Positions 16,489 to 24,396 of a DNA stretch of 64,000 bases are shown piece by piece. The notes below the pieces were generated by a model, which did no database searches, was not told where the DNA came from, and saw only the letters and a program-made list of their open reading frames with translations. The stretch is taken from assembly GCA_037045155.1 (NCBI GenBank), contig JBAOIG010000002.1:434001-498000 (forward strand), in the 5' to 3' direction. The DNA comes from Thermomicrobiales bacterium (GTDB lineage Bacteria > Chloroflexota > Chloroflexia > Thermomicrobiales > CFX8). The translations under genes and the position numbers were made by a program. Numbering within the stretch: the first letter of the stretch is position 1; every line of letters starts with the position of its first letter.

Positions 16489-17046
16489 ATGGCGATACCC
16501 GCAACGACGCCCCGATTGACAGCCGATGATCTGCTCCAGATGCCCGACGACGGTCATCGGTATGAGCTCGACTGCGGAGAGTTGGTGCAGTTGCCGATGT
16601 CGAGCTTCAACAGCAGCCGGATCGCCGTCAGGATATCTTCGGCGATGTATGCATTCGTGAATGCTCGCGGCCTGGGCTATATTGCCGGCGTGGATGGCGC
16701 GTACATCCTGAAGCGCGATCCCGACGTCGTCCGGGTGCCGGACGTATCGTTCGTGCGCGCCGAGCGAATGCCCCCGGAGGAGCAGTGGTCGCGATTTCTG
16801 GACTTGGCGCCGGATCTGGCCGTTGAGGTCATTTCTCCGTCCGATACTGTTCGCGATAGCCTCGATAAAGTACGCGAGTACCTGGACGCAGGCGTCCAGC
16901 TCGTCTGGGTCGTCCAACCGAGCCGTCGAATGGTGACCGTCTACTACCCCGACCGCACCGCGCGGCTCTATTACGATGACGCCACCCTCGACGGCGGCGA
17001 TATCCTCCCCGGCTTCACCCTCCCGGTCGCCGACATCTTCGCCTGA
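16489..17046 (+). CDS. Uma2 family endonuclease-fold protein
   Basis: From ATG 16489 the protein has 185 residues and shows the Uma2 (DUF820) pattern: LTADDLLQMPDDGHRYELDCGELVQ, then VRVPDVSFVRAERMP, DLAVEVISPSDTVRDSLDKVREYLDAGVQLVWVVQPSRRMVTVY. These carry the PD-(D/E)XK nuclease-like core (Asp in PDVSF, Glu in AVEVISP, Lys in DKVREYL). Uma2 proteins are common in cyanobacteria and Chloroflexota in many copies, and their biological role is unresolved. It stands alone. Confidence 0.88.
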   Translation: MAIPATTPRLTADDLLQMPDDGHRYELDCGELVQLPMSSFNSSRIAVRISSAMYAFVNARGLGYIAGVDGAYILKRDPDVVRVPDVSFVRAERMPPEEQWSRFLDLAPDLAVEVISPSDTVRDSLDKVREYLDAGVQLVWVVQPSRRMVTVYYPDRTARLYYDDATLDGGDILPGFTLPVADIFA

Positions 17047-17151
17047 CCATCGACGCCACGGCGCCCCCTGTGGATACCCCCAACCTCGATTGTCGCCGCA
17101 TGCGGAGCCATCATGTAGCTGCATATAACCCACTGCCTGCCGACAATCTGC

Positions 17152-17181
17152 TTGACTCGAAGGCACGGACGTGGCTGTATT
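17152..17181 (+). promoter_or_regulatory. Possible sigma-70 promoter for the CHRD protein gene
   Basis: TTGACT (17152-17157) and TGTATT (17176-17181) are spaced by 18 bases. They precede the secreted CHRD gene by about 160 bases, leaving a long leader. Within that leader a short frame (GGAGG at 17196, ATG 17210, stop 17243) could encode an 11-residue peptide; I see no known riboswitch. Confidence 0.3.
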
Positions 17182-17340
17182 GATGATGAGCCGACGGAGG
17201 TATACGTACATGAACGATCTTGCCGGTGGTGTCGCCATCGTGTAGCGTGGGCAACGCACCCACACACTGCCCCGATGGGGCCTGACAGCGCCGAGCGATC
17301 GTTTCCCGATGCGTCGGTTGTGAGGATGGGGAGGTCAGTG

Positions 17341-19554
17341 ATGACGAATGGTTTCTGCCGATTGATCCAACCGCGTCTCCCGGGTCGGAAGGGTCTAATT
17401 TCGCTTACCGCGGTCACCGCCGCGCTGGCCCTGATCGCGGTCAGCCTGTTCAGTGCCGCGGCAGTCGCTCCGGCCAATCCGGCATTCCAGGATACCTGGG
17501 CCAGGACCGACCAGCCGGTGAGCTCCGGCCAGGCCGAACGAACCTGGATGTGGGGCCCGGCGGCGAACACCAGCGCGATGCAGGAAGCCTACGCCGAATC
17601 GCCCGGCGGCATGCGCACCGTTCAGTACTACGACAAGACGCGGATGGAGATCAACAACCCGTCCGGCGACCAGTCGTCGCTCTGGTACGTCACCAACGGA
17701 TTGCTCGTCCGCGAGATGATCATCGGTGAGGTGCAAGTCGGCGACGCGACATTCGAGCCGCATGCCATTGCCGACACGATCAACGTCGCCGGTGACCCGG
17801 ATGATCCGAACGGCCCGACCTACGCGTCGTTCGCCAGCCGGCTCGGCGACCCTGCGCTGCCGATCGGCACGGTAATCACCCAGCGCCTCGCGCGTAATGG
17901 CGATGTATCGACCGACACGACGCTCACGTCATACGGCATCACAGCTGCTCACCGGGTAACAGTGACGGATATCGACCATACGGTCGCTTCGGTGTTCTGG
18001 GACTTCATGAACTCGACCGGTGTCGTCTATCAGGGCGGTCAGTTCGTCCAGGATAGCCTGTTCGTCAACCCGTTCTACGCAACTGGCTACCCGATTGGCG
18101 AGGCGTTCTGGGCCAACATCAAGGTTGCCAACAACCAGCAGGATGTCCTGATCCAGTGCTTCGAGCGGCGCTGCCTGACCTGGACACCCGGCAACCCGGA
18201 CGGCTGGAAGGTCGAGGCCGGGAACGTCGGCCAGCATTACTTCCGCTGGCGCTACGAAATCACTCCTCCGACACCCACCCCGACGCCATCGCCGACGCCC
18301 GGCCCCGCGCCAGAAGTCAGCGAGGGAGTCTTCTCGGCATACCTCGCCGGCGCGAATGTGGTGCCGCCCGTTACCACCGACGGCGCTGGGACCGCGTACT
18401 TCTACGTCCACGCAGACGGCAGCGGCGTTGACTTCTCGATCAACACCCAGGGCCTGACAAACGTAACCGCGGCAAGCATCCGCGAGGGAAGCGCGACTGA
18501 AAACGGCAACGTCGTCGTCACGCTGTTCAGCAGCGCCAAGCCGGTAACGACCAACGGCGTCCTCGCCAGCGGGTCGATCGCGCAAGCGAACCTGCCGGCG
18601 GACTGGACGATTGCCGACCTGGAAGCAGGCATGGCCGACGGCAGCCTCTACGTCGATATCCAGACGACGGGTCAGACATCTGGCGCGGTCCGAGGCCAGC
18701 TCGGCGCGCTCGGCGATACGTCGTTTAACGCTGTGCTGCTCGGCGGGAACCAGTCACCCCCGACGACGTCAACCGCCGTCGGTGCGCTTGGCCTCAGCTA
18801 TCATGCCGCCGACGCGACGCTCGACTACGAGCTCTACGTTCTGAACATGACCAAGATCACGGCGGCGCATATCCATTCCGGCGTGGCCGGGGCGAACGGC
18901 CCGGTGGTCGCGACGCTCTTCACGGCGGCGCAGCCTGTGACCGGTCCGTTCAACGGCATGCTGGCTGAGGGAACGCTCGACGCCGGCGACCTCACCGGCC
19001 AGACAATGCCGCACTTCGTCTACCTGCTGCTGACGGGCGGCGCCTACGGCAACGTCCATTCGGTCGATTACCCCGACGGAGAGATTCGCGGCCAGATCCA
19101 GGTCGGCAACCAGACCGATCTCGGCGCGGCGACGTATATCGCCAGCCTGGACAACACAGCCGAGAACGACTTCATGGCGATGTACATGCCGATCGACACC
19201 GATGCATCGGGACTGGCGCTCCTTTGGCCGAGCAAAGACGGTAAGACGCTGAACTACGTCGTCATCGTCACGAACATCGACCGCGTTCTTAGCGCGCAGT
19301 TGCGGATCGATGGCGTGCCGACCGCTGGCGAGGTCGTCACGATGCTGTTCGACTCGACAGCGAACGCGACCGGACCTGTCAATGGCGTGCTTGCCAGTGG
19401 CGTGATCAACGATGCAGCGGTGATCGGCCCGCTCAAGAATACGGGAGTGAGCGGGCTGCTCGGCGCGATTGATGTGGGAGAGATCTGGGTCGGCGTTACG
19501 ACAGTGCAGAACCCGGCCGGCGACATCTGGGGATTGGTAGCGCCAATTTCCTGA
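17341..19554 (+). CDS. Secreted multi-domain protein with CHRD domains
   Basis: ATG 17341, with GGGGAGG about 6 bases upstream, gives 737 residues. A signal peptide is clear (basic start, then TAVTAALALIAVSLFSAAAVAPA). The next roughly 280 residues form a domain I know only from secreted Chloroflexota proteins: W-x-W-G-P...EAYAESPGGMRTVQYYDKTRMEINNP...WYVTNGLLVREMI. A Thr-Pro-rich linker (TPTPTPSPTPG) follows, then three consecutive CHRD-like repeats. The second is best preserved, with the ITAAHIHSGVAGANGPVVATLF core and GEIRGQI end; the third lacks the usual His-rich HIH motif. CHRD domains occur in chordin and in bacterial secreted proteins; the role here is unknown. A strong terminator follows the gene. 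Confidence 0.85.
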   Translation: MTNGFCRLIQPRLPGRKGLISLTAVTAALALIAVSLFSAAAVAPANPAFQDTWARTDQPVSSGQAERTWMWGPAANTSAMQEAYAESPGGMRTVQYYDKTRMEINNPSGDQSSLWYVTNGLLVREMIIGEVQVGDATFEPHAIADTINVAGDPDDPNGPTYASFASRLGDPALPIGTVITQRLARNGDVSTDTTLTSYGITAAHRVTVTDIDHTVASVFWDFMNSTGVVYQGGQFVQDSLFVNPFYATGYPIGEAFWANIKVANNQQDVLIQCFERRCLTWTPGNPDGWKVEAGNVGQHYFRWRYEITPPTPTPTPSPTPGPAPEVSEGVFSAYLAGANVVPPVTTDGAGTAYFYVHADGSGVDFSINTQGLTNVTAASIREGSATENGNVVVTLFSSAKPVTTNGVLASGSIAQANLPADWTIADLEAGMADGSLYVDIQTTGQTSGAVRGQLGALGDTSFNAVLLGGNQSPPTTSTAVGALGLSYHAADATLDYELYVLNMTKITAAHIHSGVAGANGPVVATLFTAAQPVTGPFNGMLAEGTLDAGDLTGQTMPHFVYLLLTGGAYGNVHSVDYPDGEIRGQIQVGNQTDLGAATYIASLDNTAENDFMAMYMPIDTDASGLALLWPSKDGKTLNYVVIVTNIDRVLSAQLRIDGVPTAGEVVTMLFDSTANATGPVNGVLASGVINDAAVIGPLKNTGVSGLLGAIDVGEIWVGVTTVQNPAGDIWGLVAPIS

Positions 19555-19577
19555 CGCGCTGAAGTAGCTCCACTCGA

Positions 19578-19620
19578 AAAAGGCCGGCCGCGTCATCGAT
19601 GGCGCGGCCGGCCTTTCTTG
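19578..19620 (+). terminator. Rho-independent terminator after the CHRD gene
   Basis: A perfect 13-bp stem (19580-19592 with 19603-19615, sequence AAGGCCGGCCGCG) closes a 10-base loop. It is preceded by an A-run and followed by TTTCTT. It lies 25 bases after the stop codon. The A-run at its left end means it could also act on transcription from the convergent NUDIX gene. Confidence 0.85.
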
Positions 19621-19672
19621 TTGCCCATCGGCTCGTTCGTCACAGCCCGAGCGGCGGCGTCGTCTGGATCCC

Positions 19673-20365
19673 TCAGAGCAGGCAGGCGGTGCCAGACATC
19701 TGGGCGATTTCAGTGAGGAGCCCGTACGAGCGTGGCCCCAATGCCGTAACCAGCGCCTGGATGCTGTCGGTCAGCCGAACGATCGTCCGGCTGGTGTCGA
19801 AGTCAAGCTGGCCGAAGATCTGCGCGCCGTCGGCGACGAGGAACTCCAGCGGCTCATCGGCCTCGGCGAGCGAGATGAGCTGTTCGGGATAGATCCACAT
19901 GAACAGCGGGTGCTCGTCGCGGGCGACGATCCGCGCGGTGTCGTCCAGCGTCGCGGCATAGACGGCGATCGGCGCGACTGACTGGTATTCCTCCGACCAC
20001 GGCTCGAACGGCGTGGTCCCGAATCGGCGGTAGACGAGCGCCACCGGCCCTGGCTCGTCGGTGATTGCGACCGTGTCGATATCGTCGGGCGAGTGGACGA
20101 TCAGCGTGTATTCCTGCTCGATCAGCCGGATGGCGCTGCCGGTCTCCTCGATCGACTCGCGCAGCGCTGCCGCCGAGAATGTCTCACTTCCCTCGGCCCA
20201 GCCACCAACGCCGGTCAGGCGCAATAACACGCGTTGCTCGCTATAGATCAATGGCCGGCCGGCCAGCAGAAAGCGTCCCCGGTCCACCAGCAGCAGGCTC
20301 GATGCGCGCGCCGTGTCGGGCTCGACCATCTCCGAGAGCCTCGCCATACGATGTATCTGTCTCAC
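19673..20365 (-). CDS. NUDIX hydrolase-domain protein
   Basis: The frame is open further upstream. GTG 20365 has GAGGG just before it and gives 230 residues; ATG 20389 or ATG 20347 are alternatives. The Nudix box is present as GGWAEGSETFSAAALRESIEETGS, matching Gx5Ex7REUxEExGU except that the last hydrophobic position is Ser. The domain around it (VLLRLTGVGG) is typical. A C-terminal part of about 110 residues, with a LTDSIQALVTALGPRSYGLL ending, is not assigned. The substrate is unknown; the family hydrolyses nucleoside diphosphates linked to other moieties. It is convergent with the CHRD gene. Confidence 0.75.
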   Translation of the reverse strand: MRQIHRMARLSEMVEPDTARASSLLLVDRGRFLLAGRPLIYSEQRVLLRLTGVGGWAEGSETFSAAALRESIEETGSAIRLIEQEYTLIVHSPDDIDTVAITDEPGPVALVYRRFGTTPFEPWSEEYQSVAPIAVYAATLDDTARIVARDEHPLFMWIYPEQLISLAEADEPLEFLVADGAQIFGQLDFDTSRTIVRLTDSIQALVTALGPRSYGLLTEIAQMSGTACLL

Positions 20366-20541
20366 GTTACCCTCGCGACGCGGCGTCATTGAGATGTGAT
20401 GCGTGCGCGACCCCAACGCATGATCGCACCAGTCCGCGTTACTGTCCACTCTCAATAGTACGCCTGTCGTCCAGCACTCACGGCGCGGCATATGTGGACG
20501 CGGTGAGTCGTGCGCAACTCATGCCAACTACGTCACCGTTG

Positions 20542-21162
20542 TCACGCGTCGCTGGCCATGCCGATAACGACGGCTCGACATGCCAGCGCGTCGGCGCGGG
20601 CGCGATGGCCGCCGGCCGGCAGGCCGAACCGCGTCGCTGCAATTTCGAGTCGGTGCCAGCGATAGTTGCCGTAACGCTCGTTCCACTGTGCGGCGAATTG
20701 CGCATATTGCAGCATTGCACATTGCCAGTTGCCACCTGGCGGCTTCAGGCCGGCGTGGTGGTTCATCTGCCCAACCAGCCTCCGATCGAAGTCCGCGTTG
20801 TAGACGACGACAGTGCGGCCCGCGAGCAGCGGCTGGAGCTGTTGGTGCACATCGCGCCAGCGTGGGGCAGTTGCTACCATCGTATCGTCGATCCCGTGGA
20901 TCCGTGCCGCATCGGCAGGAATCCCCCGTTCCGGGCGGACCAGTGAATCCAGCAGAATGCGCCCAGAAACGTCAATTACCGCAATCTCGACGATCTCGGC
21001 TCGATCATCCAGACCGGTTGTTTCGGTGTCGAGGAAGACGACATCGGGCTGCCTGAGTATCGTCGCAGCCCACGCGACCGCCCCGGACCGCGCGGCTCGA
21101 CGGCGTGCTTCGCTGGGCTCTGATCTATCTGGCGCGAAGAACGGTGGCATTCCGCATTCCAT
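20542..21162 (-). CDS. DEDDh-type 3'-5' exonuclease (DnaQ/epsilon-like)
   Basis: The 206-residue protein contains all expected exonuclease motifs: VVFLDTETTGLDDRAEIVEIAVID (ExoI, Asp and Glu), TVVVYNADFDRRL (ExoII Asp) and HRARADALACRAV (ExoIII, His and Asp). These mark a DEDDh exonuclease like the DNA polymerase III epsilon subunit or a stand-alone RNase T/exonuclease. It has no polymerase or helicase domain. An N-terminal stretch of about 35 residues precedes the domain, so a later start is possible. It probably acts in DNA repair or nucleic acid trimming. Confidence 0.87.
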   Translation of the reverse strand: MECGMPPFFAPDRSEPSEARRRAARSGAVAWAATILRQPDVVFLDTETTGLDDRAEIVEIAVIDVSGRILLDSLVRPERGIPADAARIHGIDDTMVATAPRWRDVHQQLQPLLAGRTVVVYNADFDRRLVGQMNHHAGLKPPGGNWQCAMLQYAQFAAQWNERYGNYRWHRLEIAATRFGLPAGGHRARADALACRAVVIGMASDA

Positions 21163-21285
21163 CAGTGAGGACGAGTACGATAATACCGCTATCGCCGTCG
21201 ATCATCGTGCGGCGGATGTGGCGATCATAGACAGTGTTGGGCAAGCGCGTCAACGATGCGCGTGCCGTGGGAGTTAGCAGGATAC

Positions 21286-23262
21286 ATGGACCATCGCAAC
21301 GGCCCTCGTTTCCAGCCCCGGATGGCCGCGCTGATACTGGCGATCGTGGCGCTCGGGCTTGTCGCGGCAAGCTTCCCTCCGCTGGCGCGTGAGGCTGCCG
21401 CCAAGTCGGCAAGCTGGAGCGAATACAACACAACCCTCGACGTGCATGCCGACGGAACCATGACGGTGACTGAAGATCAGGTGATCGCCTTCGAGGGCGG
21501 ACCCTTCACCCATGGATACGCGACGATCCCGCTTGGGCGTATCGAGAACATCAGCAACATTCTGGTGCTGGAGAACGGCGTCCCGTACAAGCCGGGCAAT
21601 AACACGCCTGGCGCCTTTAGCACGACAAATAGCGGCAGCCAGATGGACATCGACTGGTGGTTTACCCCGACGAGCGACGAGAATCGCAGCTTCACGATCC
21701 GCTACGACGTCACTGGCGCGCTCCGTGTCTATGCCGACCGGCAGCAGCTCTGGTGGAGGGTTATCGACACCGATTTTGCCGGCAATGTGGATTCCGCGAC
21801 GATTACCGTCAATCTGCCGCAGGCTGTTGCCGAGGATCAGCTCTCGGTTGCCTGGTATGCGTCGAGTGGATCCAGCTTCCCGGTAGACTGGCAGGTCACC
21901 AGCCCAACCCAGGTCATCTGGCGCGCGACCAGTATCAATCAAGGCGAGGCCCTGGAGGCGCGGCTGGAGTTCCCGCCGATCACTAGCGCAACTGCGCCGG
22001 CCTGGCAGGCTGCTGACGACGCCGAACGCGCGCGCGAGGAACGGCTGGCGCCGTACAAGGCGCTCCTGAACGTGCTGCTGCTGGCAGGCGGCCTGCTGTT
22101 GCTGGTCGGGGGCTCGGTCGGCGTTCTGATGCTGTGGTTCAGTCGCGGCCGAGATGTGCCGGTCGTCGCGCCAATCGACCTGCTGAAGCAGCCGCCGGAT
22201 GACCTGCCGGCCGCGGCAGTCGGGGCTCTGGTTGATGAGCGTGCCAACGACTGCGATGTCATCGCCGGAATCATCTCGCTGGCCGGCCGTGGTGTGCTCC
22301 GGATCGAAGAGAAGCAGCCCGGCGGCGTTCTTGGCGGGCTTGGCTTCGGCAGCCGGGATTTCACCTTTTACCGGCTGGAGAGCAATATAACGTTGCGTCC
22401 GTTCGAGCAGGAGCTGCTCGGCGCGATCTTCACGGGCTCGCAGACGGAGGCTCGTCTTTCGACGATCAGAACTCGATTTTCCGATCGTCAGGCGCTTGTC
22501 AAAAAGGGCCTCTACGACGAGCTCGTCGGCCGGGGCTATTTCGACCGCAACCCGCAAACGACGCGACACTTCTATCGCGGGGCCGGCGCGCTGCTTCTGG
22601 TCGCTTCGACGGCCGGCGGCCTGCTTCTTTGCGTGTTGATCGGCTCGTTTGCGCCGTTCGTTGTTGTGCCGGTTATCGGCGCAGCGGTTGTGGGCTTGCT
22701 CTTGATGATCGTTGGTGGGTCGATGCCCCGCAAGACACAGGCGGGCGCCGAGGCGGCTGCGCGCTGGCAGGCGTTCCGCCGCTACCTGGCCGATATCGAG
22801 CGTTACGATTCGGTTGCCGACGCCAAGGCGGTCTTCGACCAGTACCTGCCCTATGCGATTGCGTTCGGCCTGGAGCGAGGCTGGGTCAGCAAATTCGCGC
22901 AGGCCGGCGCCCCGGCGCCCACCTGGTATGGCGGCTGGGATGGCCCGGTCCAGACTGGCAGGATGCCGCGTGGGCCGCGCGGTGGCGCCGTCATCATCGT
23001 CCCCGGTGGCCGGCCCGGCGGTGGCGGTGGTGGAGGAGGTGGCCTTCCCGACCTCCAGCAGACGAGCGACCGGATGGCTGGCTCGCTTCAGAGCATGAGC
23101 AATGGCCTGTTCGACCTGTTCAGTGAGGCCGGCAAGGTGTTCAGTCCACCCCCCAGCAGTGGTGGTGGCGGTGGTGGCCGCAGTGGTGGCTTCGGCAGCT
23201 TCTCCGGCGGTGGCGGTTCCTTCGGCGGCGGCGGTGGCGGCGGAGGCCGCGGGTTCAACTAG
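21286..23262 (+). CDS. DUF2207 membrane protein with glycine-rich tail
   Basis: ATG 21286 (GCAGGA just upstream) gives 658 residues; ATG 21256 in the same frame is also possible. A signal peptide or first helix (ALILAIVALGLVAASF) leads into an extracellular DUF2207 domain (YNTTLDVHADGTMTVTEDQVIAF...). A membrane helix follows near residue 270 (LLLAGGLLLLVGGSVGVLMLW), then a cytoplasmic part (PDDLPAAAVGALVDERA..DVIAGIISLAGRGVLRI) and two more helices. The end is strongly glycine-rich (GGGGGGG blocks with FG/SFGGG). This is the usual architecture of the family, whose function is unknown. It stands alone. Confidence 0.88.
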   Translation: MDHRNGPRFQPRMAALILAIVALGLVAASFPPLAREAAAKSASWSEYNTTLDVHADGTMTVTEDQVIAFEGGPFTHGYATIPLGRIENISNILVLENGVPYKPGNNTPGAFSTTNSGSQMDIDWWFTPTSDENRSFTIRYDVTGALRVYADRQQLWWRVIDTDFAGNVDSATITVNLPQAVAEDQLSVAWYASSGSSFPVDWQVTSPTQVIWRATSINQGEALEARLEFPPITSATAPAWQAADDAERAREERLAPYKALLNVLLLAGGLLLLVGGSVGVLMLWFSRGRDVPVVAPIDLLKQPPDDLPAAAVGALVDERANDCDVIAGIISLAGRGVLRIEEKQPGGVLGGLGFGSRDFTFYRLESNITLRPFEQELLGAIFTGSQTEARLSTIRTRFSDRQALVKKGLYDELVGRGYFDRNPQTTRHFYRGAGALLLVASTAGGLLLCVLIGSFAPFVVVPVIGAAVVGLLLMIVGGSMPRKTQAGAEAAARWQAFRRYLADIERYDSVADAKAVFDQYLPYAIAFGLERGWVSKFAQAGAPAPTWYGGWDGPVQTGRMPRGPRGGAVIIVPGGRPGGGGGGGGGLPDLQQTSDRMAGSLQSMSNGLFDLFSEAGKVFSPPPSSGGGGGGRSGGFGSFSGGGGSFGGGGGGGGRGFN

Positions 23263-23289
23263 GGCGAGAGGGTGTCTGCCGCCACGGAT

Positions 23290-23310
23290 CCCCCCTGTGA
23301 GGGGAGGGGC
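23290..23310. repeat. GC-rich intergenic hairpin
   Basis: CCCCCCTGTGAGGGGAGGGG resembles the hairpin at 3469 (both share the CTGTGA loop and a following GGGGCG). It lies 27 bases after the DUF2207 stop. Confidence 0.45.
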
Positions 23311-23405
23311 GAGACGAGAGTCACTCTCAGAAAGCCTGCGTAGGGACAGCATCTTGGCCTGTCCGCGGCCCGCAGGGCCGCTTGTTTGGACGTCGAGAGC
23401 TGTCG

Positions 23406-24233
23406 TTAACCGGATACGTGATTGAGCTGGCTACTGATCGGCAGCGGCGGAAGATCGGCCATCTTGATCACTGACCTCATCGCGTTGGGGTCTTTGGCGT
23501 ACTCACCGAGCCGGCGGATGATCGCGATGAGTACTTCGCGTATCCAGTTCTCTTCTATCGGTGTTAATGACTCCATCTCGTGAGCCTTGCGGGCGGTTCT
23601 CTCATCGCCGCGTTCAGACGTCAAAGCGCCGAGATTATCCAGGATTCCCGGTTCGATGCCGTAGGTACTCGAAGCGCAAGGACGGTTTGCTCTCCCCTTC
23701 TTTTTCGTAAGCAGCGCGACACTCTTTTCGACGACAGTCAGACAGAAATATGCCATTGAAGGTAGCGGCTCGTGGCCCTCTAGGTACTGCTCATACCGGA
23801 ACCACATCCGATCGACATCCCGGGAACTGACGAATCTGTCCGGTGGTGATGGGTATGCGCGACGCAGTACGGTTATCTTGGCAGTTCCGGTCATTGATTG
23901 GACCCCCGCGGCCGAGATCTCAATCGACTGCGGTTCTCCGGGTGGTGGTGGATCGCGATCAATGACATCAGCGTCCTTGTAGTCGAAAGTTACGTCTCGA
24001 CGACGATACTCAAGCGCAGCCGAGAGTTCCCAATCTCTGAGAAATGGCTCGACCCGGCTGCGGGCCAATTCAATCGTGGGGTGGTGCTCCTTCATTGTGA
24101 CGGTCACCAGTCCGTCGGCTAAGCGCACACGGAAGTTATGGTAATCACGCTCCACAGCAGGCGGATCGTGAAACGTATCGCCTCCGGCCAAAACAAGGCA
24201 ATAACGAAGCTTCTCTACGTGTGGATCGCGCAT
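23406..24233 (-). CDS. Hypothetical protein (275 aa), no recognised domain
   Basis: The frame MRDPHVEKLRYCLVLAGGD... gives a soluble protein with no signal peptide or membrane segment. It has a repeated aromatic pattern early (Y-H-N-F-R-V-R-L; V-T-V-T-M-K-E-H-H-P) and a helical C-terminal half with an MAYFCLTVVEKSVALL helix, KKKGRANRP and ENWIREVLIAIIRRLGEYA. I recognise no family. Base composition is visibly less GC-rich than the flanking murein/translation genes, suggesting acquisition. It is divergent from prfC and convergent with DUF2207. Confidence 0.6.
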   Translation of the reverse strand: MRDPHVEKLRYCLVLAGGDTFHDPPAVERDYHNFRVRLADGLVTVTMKEHHPTIELARSRVEPFLRDWELSAALEYRRRDVTFDYKDADVIDRDPPPPGEPQSIEISAAGVQSMTGTAKITVLRRAYPSPPDRFVSSRDVDRMWFRYEQYLEGHEPLPSMAYFCLTVVEKSVALLTKKKGRANRPCASSTYGIEPGILDNLGALTSERGDERTARKAHEMESLTPIEENWIREVLIAIIRRLGEYAKDPNAMRSVIKMADLPPLPISSQLNHVSG

Positions 24234-24361
24234 CTCGTCTCTTCCGGCGTCGAAACGCTATACCGGTGACTCGTTCTTAAACAATACGTGGGTCTTGCCA
24301 CACTCCTCTCGGTGGTGGGCATTGAGGTCATGGTACGCCATAGCGTGTCGGCGATGGGCTG

Positions 24362-24367
24362 TATACT
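24362..24367 (+). promoter_or_regulatory. Possible -10 box of the prfC promoter
   Basis: TATACT lies 30 bases before the prfC start codon. No good -35 is visible at 17 bases, so this is a weak call. The prfC start itself lacks a clear ribosome site. Confidence 0.3.
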
Positions 24368-24396
24368 TAGGTGTTTGCCTCGGGCGCATTGTCGCT

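Noticed and set aside
17210..17245. Riboswitch or leader peptide in the CHRD gene leader
   Set aside because: The 11-codon frame has a GGAGG but no recognisable attenuator, and I see no consensus of a known riboswitch class; not reported as a feature of its own.
21274..23352. Long open frame antisense to the DUF2207 gene (about 690 codons)
   Set aside because: It mirrors the real gene in a GC-rich genome and its predicted protein is low-complexity, Arg/Ala-rich, with no motifs; DUF2207 on the + strand is convincing.
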